Assembly (NCBI GenBank): GCA_902478055.1
Contig: CABSJL010000014.1
Location: 1 to 49,330, forward strand
From: an uncultured Veillonella sp.
Lineage (GTDB): Bacteria > Bacillota > Negativicutes > Veillonellales > Veillonellaceae
Reading direction: 5' to 3'
Length of the DNA stretch: 49,330 nucleotides
Below, in pieces: positions 8,253 through 16,317 of this stretch. The position numbers and the translations under genes are program-made. The notes under the pieces are model-generated. The model saw nothing but the letters and a program-made list of their open reading frames with translations. It did no database searches and was not told the origin of the DNA. Each line of letters begins with the position of its first letter. Within the stretch, counting starts at the first letter, position 1.

Positions 8253-11200
8253 ATGGATATGAATCAGAGCACAATTGAGCAACAACGTCTAGATCAAGCT
8301 AGACTTGAAGCTAATGGTATGTACAGCAGCCAATTTGAAAAGGATGCTTGTGGTATGGGCTTTGTCGTTAATATTAAAGGGAAAAAATCCCATGATATTA
8401 TCGATGATGGTTTGCGTATTTTAGAGCGTCTGGAACACCGTGGTGGTGCTGGTGCAGATAAGGACACAGGGGATGGTGCCGGTATTTTGGTACAAATTCC
8501 GCATGAGTTCTTCAAACGCGAATGCGAAGTGCTTGGTATCAACTTGCCTGCAGCTGGTGAGTACGGCGTGGGTATGATATTTGCTCACAAATATGAAAGC
8601 CTCCGTAACGAGCAAAAACGCATTTTTGAAGAGGTTGTACGTGAAGAAGGTCAAGTTGTTCTTGGCTGGCGTGAAGTGCCAGTAGATGGTACAAAGGTTG
8701 GTAAAGAAGCAGCTGCTATCCGTCCTTGGATGATTCAAATCCTTATCGGCAAAGGCCCAGACGTAACGAATAATAAAGAATTTGAACGCAAATTATATAT
8801 TATTCGCAAATTAGCAGAAAAACGTATTGTTCCATTGAGCAAGGAATTATCTAGCGATTTCTATATTGCATCCTTGTCCTCTAAAACAATCGTATATAAA
8901 GGTATGTTGACACCTGGTCAATTGCGTGACTTCTACCTTGATTTGAGTGACCTTGACTTTACATCTGCATTGGCGATGGTTCACTCCCGTTTCAGTACGA
9001 ATACATTCCCAAGCTGGGCTCGGGCACATCCTAACCGCTTCTTAGTTCACAATGGTGAAATCAACACAATTCGCGGTAATGTAAACTGGATCAATGCTCG
9101 TGAAGGTAAAGCAGAATCTCCATTGTTCCCAGATATTAAAAAAGTATTCCCTGTAGTTGATGACAGCGGTTCTGACTCCGCTATGTTCGATAACACATTG
9201 GAATTCTTGCACATGACAGGCCGTTCCTTGCCTCATGCTATCATGATGATGATCCCTGAACCTTGGGAACGTAACAATCTCATGAGCCAAGAAAAACATG
9301 ATTTCTATGAGTTCAATAGCTTCATGATGGAACCATGGGATGGCCCTGCTGCTATGGGCTTCACTGATGGTACTGTTATCGGTGGCGTACTTGACCGTAA
9401 CGGTTTGCGTCCTGCTCGTTACTATGTAACAACTGATGATCGCGTTATCATGGCATCTGAAGTAGGTGTAGTAAACGAAAACGCTGAAAATATTCGCGCT
9501 AAAGGTCGTTTGGAACCAGGTAAAATGCTTCTCATCGATACTGAAGAACAACGTATCATTTCCGACGAAGAAATCAAACAACGCGTTGCTACTGAATTGC
9601 CATATGATGAATGGGTAAAAGAACACGTTATTCACTTGTCTGAAATTACTCAAGCTGATGAAAACGACGTTCCAAAAGTTGAAGATTTATTCAAAAATCA
9701 ACAAGCTTTTGGTTATACTCAAGAAGACCTTGTACGTATGATCGTACCTATGGCAAAAGATGGTAAAGACCCTGTAGGTGCTATGGGTGCCGATGCTCCG
9801 CTTGCTATCTTGTCCGATAAACCACAATTGTTATATAGCTACTTCAAGCAAATGTTCGCGCAAGTAACAAATCCTCCAATCGACTCCATTCGTGAGGAAA
9901 TGGTTACATCTACACGCGTTATGCTTGGTAACTCTGGTAACTTAACAGACCCAAATAAAGCTGGTACCTATGCATTGTCCATGCGTACACCAATCCTTAC
10001 TAACCAAGAATTGGCGTCCATTAAGGCTCTTGATTGCCGTCGTATGAAATCTGTTACATTGCCAATCCTCTTCGATCCAACTAAGGGTGCTGATGGTTTG
10101 CGTGATGCATTAAATGAATTATGCGAAAAAGCAGAAGAAGCAGCACGTACAGAGCAAAATGTATTGATTTTGTCTGACCGTGGTGTCGATGAAACTCACG
10201 CACCAATTCCTGCGTTATTGGCTGTAGCAGCTGTTCACAATCACTTAATCAGAAAAGTATTGCGTACAGAAATTGGCCTTATCCTTGAATCTGGTGAACC
10301 TCGCGAAGTACATCACTTCTGTACATTAATCGGCTATGGCGTAACAGCAATCAACCCATACTTGGCTCTTGAAACTGTACGCGATTTACAAGCTCGTAAA
10401 CGTCTTGGTGATATTACACCTGAACAAGCAGAAAAGAACTACATCAAAGCAGCTGTAGGCGGTATTATGAAGGTTATGTCCAAAATGGGTATTTCCACAG
10501 TTCGCTCCTACCATGGTGCACAAATCTTCGAAGCGTTGGGCTTGAACACTAACTTCATCAACAAGTTCTTCGTAAATACACCAACACGTATCGGCGGTAT
10601 TGGTCTTGTAGGCGTAGCTAACGAAGCATTAGCTCGTTTTGACCGCGCTTTCAAATCCGATGAATCCGTACTCGAACCAGGTGGTTGGTATGGTCCAGTA
10701 AAAGACGGGGAAGAGCATTTATTCAACCCTAAAACAATTGATCTTTTACAAGAATCCCTTATTAACGGCGATTATGCAAAATATAAAGAATACTCTAAAG
10801 CAATCCGTAACGATTACCATGTAACATTGCGTTCCTTAATGGAATTAAACTACCCTGTAGGCGGCGGTATTCCAATCGAAGAGGTTGAACCTGAAGAATC
10901 CATCGTAAAACGCTTTAAAGCAGGCGCTATGAGTTATGGTGCCATCAGTAAAGAGGCTCATGAAACTATCGCTATCGCCATGAACCGTTTAGGATCCACA
11001 TCTAACTCTGGTGAAGGCGGCGAAGACGTAGCACGTTTCAAACCATTGCCAAATGGCGACAGCATGAATTCCGAAGTAAAACAAATTGCATCTGGTCGTT
11101 TCGGTGTTACTGCAAACTACCTCATTCATGCAAAAGAATTGCAAATCAAATGTGCACAAGGTGCTAAACCAGGTGAAGGTGGTCAATTACCAGGTAAAAA

Positions 11201-12836
11201 AGTATATCCTGAAATCGGTAAAGCTCGTCACTCCACTCCAGGCGTAGAGCTCGTATCTCCACCACCACATCACGATATTTACTCCATCGAAGACTTGGCA
11301 GAGTTGATTTACGATTTGAAATGCGTTAATAAAGATGCTCGTATTTCCGTTAAATTAACATCTGAAGCAGGCGTTGGTACTATTGCTGCTGGTGTGGCGA
11401 AAGCAAAAGCAGATAATATCTTGATCTCTGGTTACGATGGTGGTACAGGTGCGGCAGGTCGTACATCTGTAAAACATGCTGGTGTGCCTTGGGAATTAGG
11501 TTTGTCCGAAACTCATCAAACATTGATGCTCAACAGATTGCGTGACCGCGTTAAATTGGAAGTAGACTCCAAGTTGATGACTGGTTTCGACGTAGCTGTT
11601 GCTGCTATGCTTGGTGCTGAGTTATTCGGTTTCGGTACATTGCCACTCGTTGCTGTAGGCTGTAAAATGGCTCGTGTATGTAACCTCAACACATGCCCTT
11701 ACGGCGTTGCTACACAAGACGAAAAATTGCGTGCTCGTTTCACAGGTAAACCTGAGTATGTAGAAAACTTGATGATCTTCATCGCTCGTGAATTGCGTGA
11801 AATTATGGCTCGTTTAGGCATTCGCTCCGTAGCTGAACTCGTAGGTCGTATCGATCTTGTTCGTCAAAAATCTCAAGATGATAACTTCAAATTGTCTCGT
11901 GTTGACCTTAAACGCGTATTGTTCCACCCATACATCGATGCATCTGTAGGTCATATGCATATGATTGACCAAGATCACGAATTGGAACGCACATTGGATA
12001 TGTCCAAACTCTTGCGTATGTGTCGTCCTGCTATTGAAGATCAAAAACCTATTCGCGCTAAATTGGCTATCAACAATATTAACCGTGTAGTAGGTACTTT
12101 GGTTGGTTCTGAGGTAACACGTCGTTATGGTGAAAGCGGTTTGCCAGATAATACAATCAAGTTAAACTTTGAAGGTTCTGCTGGTCAATCCTTCGGTGCT
12201 TTCATTCCTAAAGGTATGACATTAGAACTTGAAGGGGATGCAAACGATTACCTCGGTAAAGGCTTATCCGGTGGTACTATCACTGTATATCCACCTAAGA
12301 AATCCATCTTTGAAGCTGACGAAAACATCCTTATCGGTAACGTTGCCTTCTATGGTGCTACATCTGGTACATCCTACATCAATGGTGTAGCTGGTGAACG
12401 TTTCGCTGTTCGTAACAGTGGTATCACAGCTGTTGTAGAAGGTGTAGGCGACCATGGTTGTGAATACATGACTGGTGGCGAAGTACTTGTACTTGGCAAA
12501 ATCGGCCGTAACTTCGCAGCAGGTATGTCCGGTGGCTATGCGTACATCCTCGATTGTGATGAACGCTATGTAAACACAGGTCTCGTAGAATTACGTCCTG
12601 CTAATAATGATGATCTTAAACGCATTAAAGAATTAGTAGAACAACACGTATTACATACTAATTCTGCTAAAGGCCGTCACATCCTTGAAAACTGGAATAA
12701 CTTTGTAAACAGATTTACAAAAGTTGTACCTGTAGCATACGAAGAAATGCATGCTGCTATTGAACGCTATAAAGAACAAGGCTTATCCTTGGAAGAAGCT
12801 CAATTAGCTGCATTCAAAGAAAAATATGCGAAATAA
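8253..12836 (+). CDS. gltB: Glutamate synthase large subunit
   Basis: A 1527-residue GOGAT large subunit that makes two glutamates from glutamine and 2-oxoglutarate. Domains in order: a propeptide of 32 residues; an N-terminal nucleophile glutaminase domain beginning at Cys33 (DACGMGFVVNIKG, with VHSRFSTNTFPSW and HNGEINT); a central domain; the FMN-binding synthase barrel with the 3Fe-4S cysteines at about 1137, 1143 and 1148 (GCKMARVCNLNTCPYG); and the C-terminal beta-helix (GGTITVYPP, MTGGEVLVLG). I start at ATG 8253, 8 bases after AAGGAG; GTG 8244 overlaps that site. No gltD follows, so the electron-donating partner is elsewhere or ferredoxin is used. A terminator follows the stop. Confidence 0.96.
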   Translation: MDMNQSTIEQQRLDQARLEANGMYSSQFEKDACGMGFVVNIKGKKSHDIIDDGLRILERLEHRGGAGADKDTGDGAGILVQIPHEFFKRECEVLGINLPAAGEYGVGMIFAHKYESLRNEQKRIFEEVVREEGQVVLGWREVPVDGTKVGKEAAAIRPWMIQILIGKGPDVTNNKEFERKLYIIRKLAEKRIVPLSKELSSDFYIASLSSKTIVYKGMLTPGQLRDFYLDLSDLDFTSALAMVHSRFSTNTFPSWARAHPNRFLVHNGEINTIRGNVNWINAREGKAESPLFPDIKKVFPVVDDSGSDSAMFDNTLEFLHMTGRSLPHAIMMMIPEPWERNNLMSQEKHDFYEFNSFMMEPWDGPAAMGFTDGTVIGGVLDRNGLRPARYYVTTDDRVIMASEVGVVNENAENIRAKGRLEPGKMLLIDTEEQRIISDEEIKQRVATELPYDEWVKEHVIHLSEITQADENDVPKVEDLFKNQQAFGYTQEDLVRMIVPMAKDGKDPVGAMGADAPLAILSDKPQLLYSYFKQMFAQVTNPPIDSIREEMVTSTRVMLGNSGNLTDPNKAGTYALSMRTPILTNQELASIKALDCRRMKSVTLPILFDPTKGADGLRDALNELCEKAEEAARTEQNVLILSDRGVDETHAPIPALLAVAAVHNHLIRKVLRTEIGLILESGEPREVHHFCTLIGYGVTAINPYLALETVRDLQARKRLGDITPEQAEKNYIKAAVGGIMKVMSKMGISTVRSYHGAQIFEALGLNTNFINKFFVNTPTRIGGIGLVGVANEALARFDRAFKSDESVLEPGGWYGPVKDGEEHLFNPKTIDLLQESLINGDYAKYKEYSKAIRNDYHVTLRSLMELNYPVGGGIPIEEVEPEESIVKRFKAGAMSYGAISKEAHETIAIAMNRLGSTSNSGEGGEDVARFKPLPNGDSMNSEVKQIASGRFGVTANYLIHAKELQIKCAQGAKPGEGGQLPGKKVYPEIGKARHSTPGVELVSPPPHHDIYSIEDLAELIYDLKCVNKDARISVKLTSEAGVGTIAAGVAKAKADNILISGYDGGTGAAGRTSVKHAGVPWELGLSETHQTLMLNRLRDRVKLEVDSKLMTGFDVAVAAMLGAELFGFGTLPLVAVGCKMARVCNLNTCPYGVATQDEKLRARFTGKPEYVENLMIFIARELREIMARLGIRSVAELVGRIDLVRQKSQDDNFKLSRVDLKRVLFHPYIDASVGHMHMIDQDHELERTLDMSKLLRMCRPAIEDQKPIRAKLAINNINRVVGTLVGSEVTRRYGESGLPDNTIKLNFEGSAGQSFGAFIPKGMTLELEGDANDYLGKGLSGGTITVYPPKKSIFEADENILIGNVAFYGATSGTSYINGVAGERFAVRNSGITAVVEGVGDHGCEYMTGGEVLVLGKIGRNFAAGMSGGYAYILDCDERYVNTGLVELRPANNDDLKRIKELVEQHVLHTNSAKGRHILENWNNFVNRFTKVVPVAYEEMHAAIERYKEQGLSLEEAQLAAFKEKYAK

Positions 12837-12857
12837 AATAATAAAATAGTTATAAAA

Positions 12858-12903
12858 AAGATTCCCACTAGTTAATTTTGAAAACTAGTGGGAGTCTTTT
12901 TAT
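12858..12903 (+). terminator. Terminator after gltB
   Basis: TCCCACTAGTT (12863-12873) pairs with AACTAGTGGGA (12883-12893), extended outward by AAGA/TCTT, and ends in a T tract. Confidence 0.88.
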
Positions 12904-13048
12904 TATTTAAATTAGTTTGATAGGTAGTTATAAATCATAGAATAAATTTCTATGTAGGGAAATTAAAGTTCTATATATGAGAATAGAGTTCCTTTTATTG
13001 ATAGTTTTAATTTTATATATAGAATAAATACCGTTAAATATATGAGTG

Positions 13049-13141
13049 TAAGTTTTTAAAATATCATTTTTTAATACTTACTATAAAATAAGTTTTTAAA
13101 ATAGCGTTTTTAAAAACTTATTTTGAATAAGTTTTTAAAGT
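13049..13141. repeat. AT-rich direct and inverted repeats downstream of the Fic gene
   Basis: TAAGTTTTTAAAAT occurs at 13049-13062 and 13089-13102, and a near copy TAAGTTTTTAAAGT at 13128-13141, giving a period of about 40 bases. A 14-bp perfect inverted repeat AAAATAAGTTTTTA (13085-13098) / TAAAAACTTATTTT (13111-13124) overlaps the second copy. The inverted repeat may terminate the Fic transcript. The 12837-13156 gap holds this and the gltB terminator, and no gene. Confidence 0.7.
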
Positions 13142-13156
13142 AGGTGTTTTAGAAAT

Positions 13157-14272
13157 CTATTCTAAAATATCTACTAATTTGGTAAATATAAATATGCTTT
13201 TTCTTGGTGAACCTATTTTAGAGAGGTAGCCTAGATCAGTTAATAAATTAAGTGTACTATAAACAGTAGTTTTGCTCAATTGTGTATGTCGGATAATATC
13301 GTTAGGGGTGGCACGTAACTTATCAAAAATAAAATCGATAATTTGTATATGTTCTGTTTTTTTTACATGCTCAATCATTTCTTTATAGAGGGCGATAATG
13401 TTTTTCGCGGACTGAATATGAAGGCTACTTTCTTCTTCAACGCCAGCTAGGAAAAAAGAAATCCAATCTTCCCATGCTTGAGAATATTCAGGTGAGCTGA
13501 TATCTGCTTGAGAAATATTATGAAGGCATTCTTTATATTTATTGTCGTTGGCTGCAAAATAACGACTGATATAAAAGACAGGGTATGGAATAGAGCCTTT
13601 AATAAATAGATATAATGGAATTAATAGACGTCCGACACGGCCATTACCATCTTTAAATGGATGTATCATTTCGAACTGTGCGTGTATAATCGCAATTGCA
13701 ATTAGGTGTGTAATTTCATTTGCAGAATTGATGTAATCAACTAAGTTTTCAATATACTCTTCGGTTAAATAAGGTGGCAAAGGGGTAAAATTACCCAGAA
13801 TTTTATTAGCGATATAATTTTGTTCTGTTTTGAATTGCCCTGGAGCTTTAGTTGCCCCCCTTACATTATCAGATAGCAAAACCTTATGTAGCGCACAAAT
13901 CATATTTTTGGTAATAGAAATATCTTTTTCTTTGAATTCAGCAAAAGCATATTGTATAGCTGTTATATAATTTTCAATTTCTTTTATATCATTTTTTATA
14001 ATATCGGTAGATGGAGTATTGTTTAAAACATCCTCAATAGTTGCAATTGTCCCCTCAATTTTAGACGAGAGTACAGCCTCTTGGACTGTTAATGCAGATA
14101 TTAGAATTGTAGGATTTGGGATGTTTTGTAAGTATCCAATAAATCGTGATAATGATGAATCTCCATTGATTGCATTTTTTAAGAATATTTTGGAGGGCAT
14201 AAGTTGATCGATAACATTAGTTATTGGTAGTTTAGGCGGGATATAAGGTGTAGGAAAATCTCTAATTGGCAT
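13157..14272 (-). CDS. Fic family protein (AMP transferase), class II
   Basis: A 371-residue Fic protein. It has a Fic_N-type N-terminus (FPTPYIPPKLPI), then an inhibitory helix motif SSKIEG at about residues 66-71, matching the (S/T)xxxE(G/N) signature of class II Fic proteins whose glutamate blocks ATP binding. The catalytic loop HPFKDGNGRVGRLL starts near residue 202 and is complete. A C-terminal winged-helix segment follows (PNDIIRHTQLSKTTVYSTLNLL). Fic enzymes attach AMP to a protein hydroxyl and act as toxins, effectors or stress regulators. Start chosen at the ATG complementary to 14270-14272, after GGGAGGT. Codon use is more AT-rich than in the flanking core genes, consistent with acquisition by transfer. 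No small antitoxin is adjacent, as expected for a self-inhibited type. Confidence 0.9.
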   Translation of the reverse strand: MPIRDFPTPYIPPKLPITNVIDQLMPSKIFLKNAINGDSSLSRFIGYLQNIPNPTILISALTVQEAVLSSKIEGTIATIEDVLNNTPSTDIIKNDIKEIENYITAIQYAFAEFKEKDISITKNMICALHKVLLSDNVRGATKAPGQFKTEQNYIANKILGNFTPLPPYLTEEYIENLVDYINSANEITHLIAIAIIHAQFEMIHPFKDGNGRVGRLLIPLYLFIKGSIPYPVFYISRYFAANDNKYKECLHNISQADISSPEYSQAWEDWISFFLAGVEEESSLHIQSAKNIIALYKEMIEHVKKTEHIQIIDFIFDKLRATPNDIIRHTQLSKTTVYSTLNLLTDLGYLSKIGSPRKSIFIFTKLVDILE

Positions 14273-14912
14273 TTTTACCTCCCGATATATTTGTTGATAA
14301 AAATAAAGTTGCATAGTATATGATAATTAAAGTTTATATTCCTTAACTTAGATTAATCTATTTACAAGTTAAAACTTATTTTCTGAATTAGTTGCGTGTA
14401 TCAATCTAAGTAAAGATTATCATCATAAGTATATAATAATTTTATTTGTGTTTGATGTTTCTTAAACAAACAAAATAATATCTATTCTTTATATTATTTG
14501 TTTCATAAAAACTATATCATCAATAGCTTTTTATGTCTTCTTTGGAAAAATTATTAGCCGAAAAGAAGCGAATGTGAACGCTTTAACGTATATAAAGGTG
14601 ATTGAATATTCAACTGCTTTAGAGAAAATGATATTTACAACCAATATTTTTTCTTGATTAGCTTTGAGGTAAAATATCCCAAATGGGATGTCAATAATTT
14701 GTTGATCTTAGGGTACTTATTTCTTTCACTCTATCATTAAATGTAGTGTGTGTTAACCCCGATTTTATACGAGTTTTATTTACTTCTTGATTAGTTGATA
14801 GACATTAAATATTTTTTGTTCTAACAGTACTCATAGATTAATAAAACTTATTGAAATATTAGAATTACTTTATGATGCAATGTTTTTATTAATATAAAAG
14901 AGAATTCATGAA
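14273..14912. other. 640-base AT-rich gap, no confident gene
   Basis: I see no complete gene. Plus-strand codons at about 14469-14657 stay open for some 60 residues, including a hydrophobic stretch around FYVFFGKII, but there is no ATG/GTG/TTG start with a ribosome binding site. This may be a decayed gene or chance in AT-rich DNA. Promoters for the minus-strand Fic gene should lie in the left part. Confidence 0.4.
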
Positions 14913-15677
14913 CTAGATACAAATAGATTTAAAGGCATCTCCAAATGGCGTGATTGAGTACATCCCTTTATAAACCTCTACTTTAGTATATAATTCTGGA
15001 TGGTTTTCAACTAAAAGTAACCCCTTCTTAAATTCGGCTAAATTCTCATAAGGTGCATAACAATTTTCGTCAACAAGACTCATGATATGGTCTATTTGAG
15101 CTAATCCTAATCTATTCAGATTATTTATTGCTATAGAGGTATCAATATTTATTAATTCAGGAATATCAGGAATAATAATTAAGTCCTCTTTTGTTTGCAA
15201 CGAATAAGTTGCTTCATCTTTATCATATAAGCGAATTTCACCTATGGGACCTACTTTAGGGAGTATTGATAATAATAAGGCATCATGTGGTGAGAGTTGT
15301 TTAATAATTTCAACGAAAGAATGATGGAGATTGCTTTTTTTTCGGGTATCCATATCAGCTGTTATTAGTTTAGCAAACATTTCTCTAATGGATTTTTCTT
15401 CGATATAGAATTTTGATGCTTCTAAAGCTGGTCCAATAATACTTAAGTTTGGTTCATTTTTATATTCATCGGGAATATTGGTATAGTGAGTTACTACAGA
15501 TTGTTTAAACTCTAAAAAATCTTGATCATGTTTTATGATTCTTTTTTTTGCCCATAAATTAACTGGTGCAAAACAAGCGTTCCAAATATTAGAGAATGTT
15601 TCTCCGGTTGCAGTTGCAATAGGATTTAAGGATTTATTTATGGGTTCTGGTAGATTAAGACTGATATTAAAATCCAC
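14913..15677 (-). CDS. DUF4393 (Abi-alpha) domain protein, putative phage defence
   Basis: A 254-residue protein matching, from memory, the DUF4393 / abortive infection alpha family (PF14337). Features are an N-terminal LPEPINKSLNPIATATGETFSNIWNAC segment with a small-residue helix, a middle KSIREMFAKLITADMD region, and a C-terminal LNRLGLAQI ... YKGMYSITPFGDAFKSIC winged-helix-like end. Some members are linked to abortive phage infection; the mechanism is not established. I prefer GTG at 15677 (minus), 6 bases after AAGGTG; the GTG at 15686 overlaps that site. Codon use is AT-rich like the Fic gene, 640 bases away on the same strand. Assignment is by recall of sequence features only. Confidence 0.7.
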   Translation of the reverse strand: MDFNISLNLPEPINKSLNPIATATGETFSNIWNACFAPVNLWAKKRIIKHDQDFLEFKQSVVTHYTNIPDEYKNEPNLSIIGPALEASKFYIEEKSIREMFAKLITADMDTRKKSNLHHSFVEIIKQLSPHDALLLSILPKVGPIGEIRLYDKDEATYSLQTKEDLIIIPDIPELINIDTSIAINNLNRLGLAQIDHIMSLVDENCYAPYENLAEFKKGLLLVENHPELYTKVEVYKGMYSITPFGDAFKSICI

Positions 15678-16025
15678 AATGGGCACCTTCTTTTTAATAT
15701 AAGTTATTGAGTTATGAATGATAGTGATAATATTTAAAGATAGAATATATATAAAATAACATATATGTTATTGGTCATAATTTAAATATAGGGGTGGTTG
15801 CTGACAATAAGACTTTAAGCTAAGTTACTCAAGTTCAAAATGCTAGAGAGAGAAAATAAAGAGTTGTAATAAATTAACTTTGAGTGACTGAATGAATATA
15901 TATACCGTATTGATGTTTTTTAGAAATAAATTTATATTTGTATATATGAGAGCTATATATATTGATTATACTAAAAATTAGTTTAATATTAAAGATAAAT
16001 GAGAGAATTATGAGAAATGAGTATT
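15678..16025. other. AT-rich gap upstream of the SRP RNA promoter
   Basis: Holds the upstream region of the DUF4393 gene and no convincing ORF. It marks the right boundary of the AT-rich island; base composition changes sharply at the SRP RNA. Confidence 0.5.
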
Positions 16026-16054
16026 TTGACTATAGAGGCATTTTCATGTATAAT
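16026..16054 (+). promoter_or_regulatory. Housekeeping promoter of the SRP RNA gene
   Basis: TTGACT at 16026-16031, a 17-base spacer and TATAAT at 16049-16054. The predicted start, about 16061, coincides with the 5' end of the paired RNA. Confidence 0.88.
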
Positions 16055-16061
16055 ATTTGTA

Positions 16062-16202
16062 TTGCAATATTGGATCATGGCAGTTCTCGGGCCTGTGCAA
16101 TGGGGGCCTGTGAATCGTGTCAGGACTGAGAGGTAGCAGCACTAAGCGGTAACCTTCATGTGCCACGGGGAACCCGGGGGCTGTCGTGATCGAATATTGC
16201 AA
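16062..16202 (+). ncRNA. ffs: Signal recognition particle RNA (small bacterial type)
   Basis: About 141 bases with ends that pair exactly: TTGCAATATT (16062-16071) with AATATTGCAA (16193-16202). The conserved domain IV is at about 16118-16145: GTCAGG, then ACU-GAGA-GGU with a GNRA tetraloop, then AGCAGC on the other side of the asymmetric loop. This is the Ffh-binding site that targets nascent membrane and secreted proteins. The size indicates the 4.5S-like form rather than the ~270-base Bacillus form with an Alu domain. Position upstream of dnaX is as in B. subtilis. Confidence 0.9.
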
Positions 16203-16227
16203 GGCGGCCTGTGGGGCCGCTTTTTTT
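16203..16227 (+). terminator. Terminator of the SRP RNA gene
   Basis: GCGGCC pairs with GGCCGC around a short loop, directly followed by seven T residues; it starts where the SRP RNA closing helix ends. Confidence 0.9.
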
Positions 16228-16317
16228 ATGTCTAATCTAAGCTCTATAAATTGAGTCAGATTTTTCTGAATATGGTATAATAAAGTATTGTAATTTTCGG
16301 AAAAAGGGGGTGTTCCA

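Noticed and set aside
9042..9653. A 203-codon minus-strand ORF opposite gltB.
   Set aside because: Fully antisense to the glutaminase domain of gltB; no independent support.
13049..13141. Repeats with a ~40-base period near the Fic gene as a CRISPR array.
   Set aside because: Only three short, AT-rich imperfect copies, spacers not unique-looking, no cas genes; more like terminator or low-complexity DNA.
14534..14578. Mini-ORF starting MSSLEKLLAEKKRM in the AT-rich gap.
   Set aside because: Fourteen codons, no ribosome binding site, no conserved context.
16010..16127. Short ATG ORF (about 39 codons) overlapping the SRP RNA.
   Set aside because: It covers the promoter and the RNA itself; the RNA structure explains the sequence.
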